From Alcanivorax sediminis (GTDB lineage: Bacteria; Pseudomonadota; Gammaproteobacteria; Pseudomonadales; Alcanivoracaceae), in NCBI RefSeq assembly GCF_009601165.1, contig NZ_WIRE01000001.1, positions 1,364,001 through 1,428,000 of the forward strand: a stretch of DNA of 64,000 nucleotides, written 5' to 3'. The position numbers and the translations under genes are program-made. The number at the start of each line of letters is the position of its first letter. The first letter of the stretch is position 1. Below, in pieces: positions 44,434-52,867 of the stretch. The notes below the pieces were generated by a model, which searched no databases, was not told the origin of the DNA, and saw only the letters and a list, made by a program, of their open reading frames with translations.

Positions 44434-45789
44434 CTAATCAGATGTGGGTTTTTCCTGGGATGCATAATTGCTAAATAAAGCTGTAAAGCTTTTCTTGCCA
44501 TCCTTCTTTAGATTGCCATTCTCTTTTTCAGTCGATTCGCAGCTAAGGCTGTATTGAGTTTCTGGGGTTGTTCCCGCCCGTTCAAATTGTTTCCCATCTC
44601 GAAGGGCGTCTAGGTAGTTGGCCCACTCCTGCATCATTTTGGTGCGCTGACTCAGGAAGCTGGTTCTATTATAGGCGGTACCATTGGGGTCTTTGACGGC
44701 ATGAGCCAGTTGGTGCTCGATCCACTCAATCCTATAGCCCAGTACTTCGTCCAAGATTGTCCGGGCTGTTGCTCGGAAGCCATGGGGGGTTACGTCATCG
44801 TTGCCGTAGCCCATATCCCGAAGGGCCACTCGGACGCCATTCTCGGATAGACAGCGGCTTGCCCCTCGTTGCGACGGAAAAACGTATTTGCCGCGTCCGG
44901 TAAACAGGTGGATATCCTGTAGTAACGCCATGGCTTGCTGCGGTAGTGGTACTATGTGGGGATGGCGCATTTTCATCTTGTCGGCAGGGATCTCCCAGCG
45001 CTGCTCTTCCCAGTTGATCTCGGACCATTCCATTTGCCGGATTTCGCCTGGGCGCTGGAATAAGATGGGGGTCAGAAGCAGGGCGGTTTTCACCACTGGG
45101 CCTGCTGTGGACGCTTGCATGTCCCGTAGCAGCTTTCCCAACCGGGAAGGGTCGGTGATGGCGGCGCGGTGTTTTACCTTGGGTGACTTGAGCGCTCCTC
45201 GCAAGCTTGCCGTGGGATCGATTTCGGCTTTTCCCTCAATGATTGCATGGCGGAAGACCTGGCCGCACTTTGTCTTCAGGCGTTGAGCTGTTTCCAGCTT
45301 GCCGGTTGACTCGACTCGGCGGAGGACATCCAGCAGTTCTCGGGGGGATATGTCGGCAATAGGCCTGTGTCCTATATAAGGAAAGGCGAAGGTTTCCATG
45401 AGCCAGCGATTTTTCTTGTCTGTTTCGGGGGCTACCTGCTGGCGCACCAGCCATTCCTGGGCAACAGCCTCGAAACTGTTGGCCTGGGCTTCGGTGCGAG
45501 CCAGTTTCTCCTGGCGGCGAGCTTCGCTAGGGTCAATGTTGTCGGCAAGTTTGAGCCGCGCGTCTTTGTGAGCTTTTCGGGCGGCCTTGAGGGAGATTTC
45601 GGGATACACCCCAAGTGCCAAGGATTTCTGCTTACCTAGGAAGCGGTACTGATAGCGCCAGTACATTCCTCCATCAGGAGAGATCTGTAAGTAGAGCCCG
45701 CCACCGTCAGCAAGCTTGTAGGTTTTGTCTTTCGGTTTGGCCTTTTTGATCTCAAGGGCCGACAGCTTTTCCATCGCATTCTTGCTCAT
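44434..45789 (-). CDS. P4-type tyrosine integrase beside tRNA-Leu
   Basis: 451 residues. The N-terminal DUF4102 arm-binding domain (LADGGGLYLQI near 27, SLALGVYPEISLKAAR near 56) leads into a SAM-like core-binding domain and the catalytic domain: the first Arg in LFQRPGEIRQMEW (near 235), HGFRATART (near 330-338), HAVKDPNGTAYNR with the Tyr nucleophile (near 370). All catalytic residues seem intact. The gene points away from the tRNA and its start is 183 bases from the tRNA 3' end, the usual P4-type arrangement. It suggests that the left part of the window is an island inserted at this tRNA. Confidence 0.93.
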   Translation of the reverse strand: MSKNAMEKLSALEIKKAKPKDKTYKLADGGGLYLQISPDGGMYWRYQYRFLGKQKSLALGVYPEISLKAARKAHKDARLKLADNIDPSEARRQEKLARTEAQANSFEAVAQEWLVRQQVAPETDKKNRWLMETFAFPYIGHRPIADISPRELLDVLRRVESTGKLETAQRLKTKCGQVFRHAIIEGKAEIDPTASLRGALKSPKVKHRAAITDPSRLGKLLRDMQASTAGPVVKTALLLTPILFQRPGEIRQMEWSEINWEEQRWEIPADKMKMRHPHIVPLPQQAMALLQDIHLFTGRGKYVFPSQRGASRCLSENGVRVALRDMGYGNDDVTPHGFRATARTILDEVLGYRIEWIEHQLAHAVKDPNGTAYNRTSFLSQRTKMMQEWANYLDALRDGKQFERAGTTPETQYSLSCESTEKENGNLKKDGKKSFTALFSNYASQEKPTSD

Positions 45790-45913
45790 TTCCTGTTCCT
45801 TGGGCGTTGTTGGTATCTGAAAGAGGCCAGCAGGGCAGTGCCAACATAAGTACCAACAGAAATGCTGGTATCTGGTTGGATTCCATCGGATGGGATTAGA
45901 GCGAGTATAAACG

Positions 45914-45948
45914 AAAAAAGCCCTGAACCAGACGGTTACAGGGCTTTG
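45914..45948 (-). terminator. Terminator of tRNA-Leu
   Basis: AGCCCTGAACC and GGTTaCAGGGCT form an 11-bp stem with one bulged base and a 4-base loop. The minus strand ends in six T, which fits termination of the tRNA transcript. Confidence 0.85.
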
Positions 45949-45971
45949 TCGGACTCCGTAAGAGTCATGTT

Positions 45972-46058
45972 TGGTGCCGAGGAGAGGACTTGAACCTCCA
46001 CGGGGTTGCCCCCACTAGCACCTGAAGCTAGCGTGTCTACCAATTTCACCACCTCGGC
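45972..46058 (-). tRNA. tRNA-Leu (anticodon CAG)
   Basis: 87 bases including an encoded CCA. Acceptor stem GCCGAGG pairs with CCTCGGC; the anticodon loop TTCAGGT is closed by CTAGC/GCTAG, giving anticodon CAG (complement at 46022-46024); a long variable arm (GGGGGCAACCCC) fits a class II tRNA; the T loop GTTCAAGTC is standard. Its 3' end faces the integrase gene and is the probable attachment site. Confidence 0.97.
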
Positions 46059-46159
46059 ATTTCCGTTATGAACCTGACTCTTTGCCCGAAAGCAAAGTTT
46101 TTACTGTTTCACGTCAGGTTCATCGCGAAAGCGCGTGCATTCTAGTATATGATGGCGGG

Positions 46160-48634
46160 ATGTCAAACCCCTTTTCGAAAAATTCTTCAATGCCCCCAAA
46201 AAAACACTATAGCGATCCCCATGCCGACCGAGAGGCGGAAAAGTACGAGAATCCGGTGCCCAGCCGAGAGCTGATCCTGGACGTACTCAATGATCAGGGT
46301 AAGCCCCTGTCCTTCGATGAGTTGGCCGCGCTGCTGGAGGTGGGCGAGGACGGCGAAGTCGGTCTCGACCGCCGTGTACGGGCCATGCTGCGCGATGCCC
46401 AGCTGGTCCAGAACCGTAATGGCAAGGTCGGTGTGGTCTCCCGCATGGACCTCATTGCAGGAAAGATCCAGGGCCACAAGGATGGCTTTGGTTTCCTGAT
46501 CCCCGACGACAAGACCATGGGTGACCTGTTCATCGGCCCGCGCCAGATGGAAAAGGTCATGGATGGTGACCGGGTGCTGGTCAGCGATGCGGGGGTAAAC
46601 CGCTTCGGCAAGAAAGAAGCCCGCATCGTGGAAATCACTGAGCGAGCGACGACGGAACTGGTTGGCCGCTATTACCGGGAAGCCGGCATCAGCTTTATCG
46701 AGCCGGAAAACCGTCGTATTACCAAGGAAGTGCTGGTCGAGGACAAGAACGGCATCAAGCCGAATCCCGGTGACCATGTCCGCGCCACGATTACCCAATA
46801 TCCCAGCCGCGAGCACCATGTGCTGGTGCGCCTGGAAGAAGTCATTGCTACCCCGGATCAGGCCGGTATGGAAATTGAAGTGGCTCTGCGCCGTTTCGAG
46901 ATTCCTTATGTCTGGCCGGAAGGCGTCGAAGAGCAGGCCAATGCCTTTGGCGATGCCGTACCTCATCAGGCCAAGGCCAACCGGGTGGATCTCCGGGATC
47001 TGCCGTTGGTGACCATTGATGGCGAAGACGCCCGGGACTTTGACGATGCCGTCTATGTGGAGCGTCGTGCCCGTGGCGGTTGGCGCCTGATCGTGGCCAT
47101 CGCAGATGTCAGCCATTATGTGTATCCGGGTTCGGCGCTGGATCGTGAAGCTGCCAAGCGCGGTAACTCGGTGTACTTCCCGAACCGGGTTATTCCGATG
47201 TTGCCGGAGGCCTTGTCCAACGGGCTGTGCTCCCTCAATCCCCATGTGGATCGGCTGTGTCTTTACTGCGACATGACCATTTCTGCCAATGGCCGCCTCT
47301 CGGGCTTTGTGTTCCGTGAAGGGGTTATGCGCTCCCGTCATCGCCTTACCTACACCAAGGTGGGCGCCATGATTGAGGAGCCGGAATCAGAACTGGCGCT
47401 GGAGACGGTGGCTAGCCTGGATGATGAGTCCCTGGATATGTTGTGGGCCTATCACGAAATGTTCCTGGCACTGCGCAAGCGCCGTGTAGAGCGAGGTGCC
47501 ATCGACTTCGATAGCGAAGAAACCCGCATTATCTACGACGAAAACCACAAGATCGAAGGGATGGTCCCGGTGGTGCGCAATGTGGCGCATATCATGATTG
47601 AGGAGGCCATGCTGGCCGCCAATATCTGTGCTGCCAAGCTGCTGGAAAAGGCAAAGATCCCCGCTTTGTATCGCAACCATGAGCCGCCCAAGGAAGAGCG
47701 CCTGAGCAAACTGCAGCAATTCCTCGGTGGGCTTGGGCTGAGTATTGCCTGGTCTGAAGGGGCGCCGAAGCCTGCCGTATTCCAGCAGTTGCGCGAGCAG
47801 ATTCTGGATCGACCGGATCGCCACGTGATTCAGACCATGATGCTGCGTTCCATGACCCAGGCTAAATACGAGGCCGAGAACAAGGGGCACTTCGGGCTTT
47901 CCTACAAGGCCTACACCCACTTTACCTCGCCAATTCGTCGTTACCCCGATCTACTGGTGCATCGGGCGATTCGTTACCTGATTCGCAGCGAGGCCATGCC
48001 TGCTCACGTGGATAACCCGGGCAAGCTGCCGGTCATCCCGCAGGAAAAAATTGTGCCTTACAATCAGGGCGACATGGTGGCGATTGGTGAGCAATGCTCC
48101 ATGACCGAACGCCGTGCAGACGACGCAACCCGCGATGTGATCTCCTGGCTCAAGTGCCAGTTCATGGAATCACGTATCGGCGAAGTGTTTGAAGGGGTGA
48201 TTAGCGGTGTCGCCAACTTTGGCCTGTTTGTTCAGCTCAACGAGTTGCATATCGATGGGCTGGTGCATGTGGCCAACCTGGATAGCGACTATTACCACTT
48301 TGATGAGGTGAATCTGAGCCTCAAGGGTGAAAGTAGTGGCCGCACCTTCAGCCTGGGTGACTCTGTGACGGTCAGGGTGGCCGCCGTTCATACCGAGGAT
48401 CGCAAGATTGATCTTCAGCTGGAATCCTCAACCCCATCCCGCAAGGGGCGGCCCAAGGCGGGCAGCAAGCAGGCGGGTAAGGGCAGGACCGGCAAAGAAG
48501 GCGGCAAACCGGCAGCGGCGAAAGGCACATCCGAGCGTGAAAAACTGGCCAAGGGCGACATTCCCAAGCCCAAGGCCAAGCGTAAGGGGCCGCCTCGCGG
48601 CAAAAAGGCGGCTCGGCGCAGCAAGAAAAGCTGA
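46160..48634 (+). CDS. rnr: Ribonuclease R
   Basis: About 824 residues from the ATG at 46160 (an ATG at 46192 is also possible; a TTG at 46082 is not, because it lies too near the tRNA). N-terminal winged helix (about 40-100), two cold-shock-like domains, the RNB catalytic domain with TIDGEDARDFDDAV (metal-binding Asp cluster near 290-303), then an S1 domain (GVISGVANFGLFVQL near 710) and a Lys/Arg/Gly-rich tail typical of RNase R. It degrades structured RNA 3' to 5' and acts with tmRNA. It is followed by rlmB, as in many gammaproteobacteria. Confidence 0.96.
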   Translation: MSNPFSKNSSMPPKKHYSDPHADREAEKYENPVPSRELILDVLNDQGKPLSFDELAALLEVGEDGEVGLDRRVRAMLRDAQLVQNRNGKVGVVSRMDLIAGKIQGHKDGFGFLIPDDKTMGDLFIGPRQMEKVMDGDRVLVSDAGVNRFGKKEARIVEITERATTELVGRYYREAGISFIEPENRRITKEVLVEDKNGIKPNPGDHVRATITQYPSREHHVLVRLEEVIATPDQAGMEIEVALRRFEIPYVWPEGVEEQANAFGDAVPHQAKANRVDLRDLPLVTIDGEDARDFDDAVYVERRARGGWRLIVAIADVSHYVYPGSALDREAAKRGNSVYFPNRVIPMLPEALSNGLCSLNPHVDRLCLYCDMTISANGRLSGFVFREGVMRSRHRLTYTKVGAMIEEPESELALETVASLDDESLDMLWAYHEMFLALRKRRVERGAIDFDSEETRIIYDENHKIEGMVPVVRNVAHIMIEEAMLAANICAAKLLEKAKIPALYRNHEPPKEERLSKLQQFLGGLGLSIAWSEGAPKPAVFQQLREQILDRPDRHVIQTMMLRSMTQAKYEAENKGHFGLSYKAYTHFTSPIRRYPDLLVHRAIRYLIRSEAMPAHVDNPGKLPVIPQEKIVPYNQGDMVAIGEQCSMTERRADDATRDVISWLKCQFMESRIGEVFEGVISGVANFGLFVQLNELHIDGLVHVANLDSDYYHFDEVNLSLKGESSGRTFSLGDSVTVRVAAVHTEDRKIDLQLESSTPSRKGRPKAGSKQAGKGRTGKEGGKPAAAKGTSEREKLAKGDIPKPKAKRKGPPRGKKAARRSKKS

Positions 48635-48646
48635 CGTCGATTTACC

Positions 48647-48706
48647 TGCAGGAGCGGCGCTTGAGTCGTGAACTCTCTGTTGAGGGTTTGCGGTTCAGGC
48701 GCCGCT
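48647..48706. repeat. REP-like inverted repeat between rnr and rlmB
   Basis: AGCGGCGCTTGA (48653-48664) and TCAGGCGCCGCT (48695-48706) pair at 11 of 12 positions. The left part, GCAGGAGCGGCGCTTG, matches the REP-like elements at 55435, 57111 and 63881. Confidence 0.55.
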
Positions 48707-48767
48707 TCTGCGTTATGATTCTGGCTCTACCTCTATTGCGTAGAGCATGTAGCGTGCAGGCGTCACA

Positions 48768-49529
48768 ATGAGCAAACCCCAGAAACCCCTCATGTATTCC
48801 GGCTTCCATGCGGTGGAAGCCCTGTTGCGGCATCGCCCGGAAGCGGTGCTGGAGCTGTTTGTACAGGATACCCGTGCCGAGCGGGAGGAGCCTCGGCTTG
48901 AGGCTATGATTCAGGTGGCCAGGGATTTCGGTATCGCGGTGCAGCGGGCGCGACGCGATGTTCTGGAAAAGCATGCCGGTCCCCAGCACCAGGGAATTGT
49001 GGCGCGGGCACGTCCTCGTCGCGCCGCGGATGAAAACGCCCTGCTCAAATGGCTCGACGGCAAGCCGGCCAGCCCCTTTCTGCTGATTCTGGAAAATGTC
49101 ACCGATCCCCATAATCTGGGTGCCTGTCTGCGAAGTGCCGATGCGGCGGGCGTCAATGCCGTCATCGTTCCGCGTCGTGGTGCTGCCGGCCTGACGCCTG
49201 TGGCCTGCCGTACGGCAGTGGGGGCAGCGGAGAGCCTTGCCTATTACGAGGTGGGCAATCTGGCGACCCTGCTGGACCAGATCAAGGAGCGAGGTGTGCA
49301 GGTGGTCGGTACCGCGCTGGAAGAGCGCAGTGCTTCCCTGTTTGATTATCAGGCCCCGGATTCTCTCGCCGTGGTGATGGGTGCGGAAGGTGCCGGGTTG
49401 AAGCGGCTGACCAGGGACAAGTGTGATCAGCTGCTGGAAATTCCCATGGCCGGTGAGGTGCAGAGCCTGAATGTGTCTGTGGCCACCGGGGTGGTGCTGT
49501 TCGCGGTGCGCGCTCAGAAAAGCGCTTAA
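48768..49529 (+). CDS. rlmB: 23S rRNA (guanosine-2251-2'-O)-methyltransferase
   Basis: 253 residues of the SpoU/TrmH knot family. An N-terminal substrate-binding domain (FHAVEALLRHRPEAVLEL) precedes the SPOUT motifs: NLGACLRSADAAGVNAVI (about 113-130), VMGAEGAGL (about 201-209) and SLNVSVATGVVLF (about 227-239). It uses S-adenosylmethionine to methylate G2251 in the peptidyl-transferase P loop. Its place after rnr is conserved in gammaproteobacteria. Confidence 0.96.
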   Translation: MSKPQKPLMYSGFHAVEALLRHRPEAVLELFVQDTRAEREEPRLEAMIQVARDFGIAVQRARRDVLEKHAGPQHQGIVARARPRRAADENALLKWLDGKPASPFLLILENVTDPHNLGACLRSADAAGVNAVIVPRRGAAGLTPVACRTAVGAAESLAYYEVGNLATLLDQIKERGVQVVGTALEERSASLFDYQAPDSLAVVMGAEGAGLKRLTRDKCDQLLEIPMAGEVQSLNVSVATGVVLFAVRAQKSA

Positions 49530-49571
49530 CACTAAATCGCTGCGCGAGCAGTGTGATGGCTGTCTTGAAAC

Positions 49572-49607
49572 AAAAAGGCCGCGCCCATCTTCTGGGCGCG
49601 GCCTTTT
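49572..49607. terminator. Bidirectional terminator after rlmB
   Basis: AAAAAGGCCGCGCCCA and its complement TGGGCGCGGCCTTTTT form a perfect 16-bp stem with a short loop, with an A run before and a T run after. It separates rlmB from the convergent gene at 49654. Confidence 0.95.
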
Positions 49608-49653
49608 TGTTTGCTTGAGCTGTGACGTCAAGCGTCACGCCCGCAGTGTCTCT

Positions 49654-50247
49654 TTAACGTAATTCCGAGTGGCTCACAATGCGTTGCGTTTCCAGTGAAG
49701 GTAGCGGCAGGTCAGCCTGTCGGGCGGCCATTTCCCGCTGAAGTTGGCTGGTTTCGTCCAGCAGTGGAGCGGGTACGGTTTCGTTGGTGATGGCCCTAAG
49801 CGGTGGTCTTACTGGCTCCAGTCGCTCCTTGGCCAGTTGTTGTTTGCCCAGCGGAGGTAGTGGAAAGCTAATGTGCGTGGTGCGGTCGTAGCGGCGCGCC
49901 TCCTTGTATCTGGGCTGCTGATAGCCTTCGGCATTTTGCAGGGCGGTGTCCAGATCTTCCGGCCCGGTGACATGGTGCCAGTCATCCGGTTTCTCGGGCT
50001 GGGGTGGCAGGATGTCTTCGCCCGCACGAAGTTTCTCTGTGAGCGACTCGCGCCGGGCTTTCCAGGCCAGCAGGTCAGTAACGAATTGGTCTTGCTGGCT
50101 GTAGTTGCGGATCTCGGGGCGAGGGCCGAGGACATGCTCAAGTGCGGATTGCTGTTTGGGAGAAAGATCCGGGCCGGCAAGGGTGCTGCCGGGCGCCAGC
50201 ACCCAGCAAACCAGAGTCAGGTTCAGTATGGCTTTACCCCAGATCAT
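49654..50247 (-). CDS. Secreted hypothetical protein, 197 aa (paralogue of next gene)
   Basis: I do not recognise the family. An N-terminal hydrophobic segment ending at STLAG looks like a signal peptide, so the protein is probably periplasmic. The middle contains PEDLDTALQNAEG and RRYDRTTHISFPLPPLG. The adjacent gene has PETLDGALDRAEQ and WHDRSTSQSFSLAALPG at matching places, so the two are diverged duplicates. No catalytic motif or cysteine pair is visible. It is 33 bases after its paralogue, in one operon. Confidence 0.7.
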   Translation of the reverse strand: MIWGKAILNLTLVCWVLAPGSTLAGPDLSPKQQSALEHVLGPRPEIRNYSQQDQFVTDLLAWKARRESLTEKLRAGEDILPPQPEKPDDWHHVTGPEDLDTALQNAEGYQQPRYKEARRYDRTTHISFPLPPLGKQQLAKERLEPVRPPLRAITNETVPAPLLDETSQLQREMAARQADLPLPSLETQRIVSHSELR

Positions 50248-50280
50248 AACTATCTCGACTCCTTGCTGGCCTCAAGGGGG

Positions 50281-51003
50281 TTACAGGTCCGGACAGCCGC
50301 TACTCAGGCAGCTCTCGACTTCGATCAGGCCGTTGGTTAACACAATGTCGTTACTGTCGTTATGGAAGAACGTCAGATTGCCTGAATTGCTCATGGCCGT
50401 AATGCCATTAGCTGACGAAAAAAGAATCTCGATAACGGAGCCTTCAGTGTAAAGGAGGGTCTGATATGCGCTGTCCTGTGCCAGATGTTCTGCATTGGCG
50501 CCGTCATTCAGCCCGTCAAGTTGCATGCCCACAATCGTCATGGGGAGCACCAGTGGACTATCGTTATTGGCATTGGCGAGAATCGTGCGAATGTTCTCGC
50601 TGGCCAGCGCTGAACCGGGCAGTGCGGCCAGGGAGAAGCTCTGAGATGTCGAGCGGTCATGCCATGTCGCGTTGCTTGCGTAGTCCAGTTTGGGAATCTG
50701 CTCAGCCCTGTCCAGGGCGCCGTCCAGTGTTTCCGGTTCCAGAATGATGGTTGGATCTTTCGAGACAACAGGCTGTGGCTGATAGTCTTCCGGGCAAGCC
50801 TCCCGGTGGATAACCTGACTCTTTTTGGCTTTCTTATAAACCATGATTTTCACAAGAAAGTCGGTGTAGTCCGGGTAATCTTCCAGATCCGGTTTGCTGG
50901 GCACAGATACAGGGTTGCCGCACGGCGGAAGGGTTTCTTCGGCGTGAAGCGGGGACAGCAAGCAAAAGCTGCACAGGCCAGCGGCCAGGGCTCTGAGGTG
51001 CAT
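50281..51003 (-). CDS. Secreted hypothetical protein, 240 aa
   Basis: I do not recognise the family. Signal peptide LRALAAGLCSFCLLSPLHAEE. The mature protein has Cys in PPCGNP, ACPEDY and SCLSSGCPDL, which could form disulphides in the periplasm. The C-terminal half (about 130-235) is rich in beta-type sequence (LPMTIVGMQLDGLNDG, TLLYTEGSVIEILFSS). The central segment matches the next gene's, showing duplication. Whether the two products interact is unknown. Confidence 0.7.
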   Translation of the reverse strand: MHLRALAAGLCSFCLLSPLHAEETLPPCGNPVSVPSKPDLEDYPDYTDFLVKIMVYKKAKKSQVIHREACPEDYQPQPVVSKDPTIILEPETLDGALDRAEQIPKLDYASNATWHDRSTSQSFSLAALPGSALASENIRTILANANNDSPLVLPMTIVGMQLDGLNDGANAEHLAQDSAYQTLLYTEGSVIEILFSSANGITAMSNSGNLTFFHNDSNDIVLTNGLIEVESCLSSGCPDL

Positions 51004-51138
51004 GGTCGTATCCCAATTGTTGTTGTTTTCCCCTTTTTTATCAGGGGTTTAGGGTAAACGACGCTTTTTGTAAGCGTTTGTAGCGTTATGTTTCGGTTCA
51101 GGATACGACGACAGGATGCAATTGGCAATGGATATGCC

Positions 51139-51168
51139 TTGAGCCCGGCAGGGTGTATGGGATAGAAT
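51139..51168 (+). promoter_or_regulatory. Promoter of the rpsF operon
   Basis: TTGAGC (51139-51144) and TAGAAT (51163-51168) with an 18-base spacer. The start of rpsF is about 130 bases downstream, leaving a leader for regulation. Confidence 0.6.
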
Positions 51169-51262
51169 CGCGCGCTTCCTGCGCCCCGCCTGTAGATACA
51201 GGCTGGGGTTTGGGTCTCCTTGCTTCACCGTGTCGCCATTGGGACGAACGGGAAGCTGATCT

Positions 51263-51298
51263 GACACCGTGAGGTGTCTCAACCGTAAGGAGCAATTC
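51263..51298 (+). promoter_or_regulatory. Candidate S6:S18 leader motif of rpsF
   Basis: GACACC-GTGA-GGTGTC is a perfect hairpin with a GNRA-type loop, followed by AACCGTAAGGAG, which includes the ribosome site. Bacterial rpsF leaders are known to carry an RNA motif with a conserved CCG that binds the S6:S18 complex for feedback control. The match here is by eye only. Confidence 0.45.
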
Positions 51299-51640
51299 AT
51301 GCGTCATTACGAAGTTGTGTTCCTGGTCCATCCGGATCAGAGCGAGCAGGTGCCTGCCATGATCGAGCGTTACAGCGCGATCGTGACTGATGGCAAGGGC
51401 ACCATCCACCGTCTTGAAGACTGGGGTCGTCGCCAGCTGGCCTACTCCATCAACAAGATCCACAAAGCTCACTATGTGATGTTGAACATCGAATGTGACG
51501 GCGAAACCCTGGCCGAGCTGGAAAACACTTTCCGCTTTAACGATGCCGTAATCCGTCACCTCGTGATTCGTCGCGACAACGCTGTTACCGAGCCGTCTGC
51601 ACTGGCGAAGAACGAAGAGAAGGAGGGGGCTGCCAGCTAA
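51299..51640 (+). CDS. rpsF: 30S ribosomal protein S6
   Basis: 113 residues from the ATG at 51299 with AAGGAG upstream; an earlier in-frame start adds an [10 protein letters not shown] tail that falls in the leader. [15 protein letters not shown], then [19 protein letters not shown] (about 48-66), and VIRHLVIRR are typical of S6. It is the first gene of rpsF-priB-rpsR-rplI. Confidence 0.98.
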   Translation: MRHYEVVFLVHPDQSEQVPAMIERYSAIVTDGKGTIHRLEDWGRRQLAYSINKIHKAHYVMLNIECDGETLAELENTFRFNDAVIRHLVIRRDNAVTEPSALAKNEEKEGAAS

Positions 51641-51642
51641 TT

Positions 51643-51957
51643 TTGGAAAGCAATTACTGTGAACTCACCGGTGTAATCGCCACCTTGGAAAAGGTCGCAC
51701 TGACACCGGCAGGGGTACCCCGCCAACGGTTGTGGCTTGAGCATCGCTCCCGCCAACTGGAAGACGGCCACCCCCGTGAAGTCCAGGCCCGCATTGCCGT
51801 GATTCTGGCAGGTGGGATGACCCGACAGGCCCAAAGCCTGAAAGAGGGTCAGCGAATCAAGGTAACCGGATGCCTTAGTCGTGCCGGTTACAAGGGAGAC
51901 GCCCGGGATCGTTTACAGCTGCTTGCCCAAACGCTGGAACCTCTCAATCAGGATTAA
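51643..51957 (+). CDS. priB: Primosomal replication protein N (PriB)
   Basis: 104 residues with a TTG start two bases after the rpsF stop; the ribosome site GGAGGGGG lies in the end of rpsF. It is an OB-fold single-strand DNA-binding protein; LWLEHRSRQ near residue 29 matches the 'LEHRS' core of PriB. It helps PriA and DnaT reload DnaB at stalled forks. Its place between rpsF and rpsR is conserved. Confidence 0.93.
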   Translation: MESNYCELTGVIATLEKVALTPAGVPRQRLWLEHRSRQLEDGHPREVQARIAVILAGGMTRQAQSLKEGQRIKVTGCLSRAGYKGDARDRLQLLAQTLEPLNQD

Positions 51958-51971
51958 ACAGGAGATATCCA

Positions 51972-52202
51972 ATGGCCCGTTTTTATCGCCGCCGCAAGTT
52001 CTGCCGCTTCACCGCGGAAGGTGTTGAGTACATCGATTACAAAGATCTCGACACCCTGAAAGCCTACATCACCGAAACTGGCAAAATCGTGCCCAGCCGT
52101 ATCACCGGCACCAAGGCACGCTATCAGCGTCAGCTGGCTTCTGCTATCAAGCAGGCCCGCTTCCTGGCGCTGCTGCCGTACACCGACAGCCACGACAGCT
52201 AA
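51972..52202 (+). CDS. rpsR: 30S ribosomal protein S18
   Basis: 76 residues, basic; [13 protein letters not shown], then [26 protein letters not shown] is the S18 core. AGGAG precedes the start. It binds S6 in the platform of the small subunit. Confidence 0.98.
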   Translation: MARFYRRRKFCRFTAEGVEYIDYKDLDTLKAYITETGKIVPSRITGTKARYQRQLASAIKQARFLALLPYTDSHDS

Positions 52203-52220
52203 GCCGAGGGGACTACTATC

Positions 52221-52673
52221 ATGCAAGTGATCCTGCTGGAAACTATCAAGAACCTGGGCGACCTGGGTACTGTGGTTGACGTGCGTTCCGGCTACGGCCG
52301 TAACTTCCTGATTCCTCAGGGCAAGGCGCTGCCGGCAACCAAGGCCAATCTGGCTGAAGTTGATGCCCGTCGTGCCGAGCTGGAAAAGCATGCTGCCGAG
52401 CAGCTGGCTGCCGCTCAGGAGCGCGCCGAGAAGCTGAACGACGCTACCGTGACCATCGCTGCGAAAGCCGGTGACGAAGGCAAGCTGTTCGGTTCTGTGG
52501 GTACCCGCGACATCGCCGAAGCGGTTTCTGCTGCCACTGGTGTGGCCGTAGAGAAAGCGGATGTGAAGCTGCCTAACGGTGCGCTGCGCAACACTGGCGA
52601 GTTCGAAATCGACCTGGCGTTGCACGCTGAAGTAACCGTTACCATCAAGCTGGCTGTGGTTCCTGCCGAGTAA
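52221..52673 (+). CDS. rplI: 50S ribosomal protein L9
   Basis: 150 residues. N-terminal domain [16 protein letters not shown] with [16 protein letters not shown], a long central helix rich in Ala/Glu (about 41-75), and a C-terminal RNA-binding domain ([14 protein letters not shown]). Complete length for L9. A terminator follows. Confidence 0.98.
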   Translation: MQVILLETIKNLGDLGTVVDVRSGYGRNFLIPQGKALPATKANLAEVDARRAELEKHAAEQLAAAQERAEKLNDATVTIAAKAGDEGKLFGSVGTRDIAEAVSAATGVAVEKADVKLPNGALRNTGEFEIDLALHAEVTVTIKLAVVPAE

Positions 52674-52727
52674 TCGACAGATAACTGACAACCGGTTTGC
52701 CCCTGACGGGGTGCGGTGACAGAATCA

Positions 52728-52758
52728 GGGCATTGTCCGCGAGGGCAGTGCCCTTTTT
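52728..52758 (+). terminator. Terminator of the rpsF-rplI operon
   Basis: GGGCATTGTCC and GGGCAGTGCCC pair over 11 positions with two G-T pairs around a GCGA loop, followed by five T. Confidence 0.9.
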
Positions 52759-52773
52759 CGTTGAAGTGATTTT

Positions 52774-52847
52774 GAGTTTCGAGAAGCGAGTTACGAGTTA
52801 CGAAAGGCCGGGTTGCGGTGCTTTTCGGTACTCGCTTCTCGAAACTC
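52774..52847. repeat. Dispersed palindromic repeat, copy 1 (rplI-dnaB gap)
   Basis: GAGTTTCGAGAAGCGAGT (52774-52791) and its exact complement ACTCGCTTCTCGAAACTC (52830-52847) flank a 38-base centre containing a second TTACGAGTTACGAAA. Related copies lie at 55470-55556 and 63787-63872. Confidence 0.85.
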
Positions 52848-52867
52848 GTTACTGATTTTCTGGTCTT

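Noticed and set aside
46187..47341. 384-codon minus-strand frame opposite rnr
   Set aside because: Shadow of rnr; composition is that of a reversed GC-rich gene.
49572..49607. Long GC-rich palindrome as an attachment or dif-like site
   Set aside because: The A and T runs at its ends and its place between convergent genes make it an ordinary bidirectional terminator.
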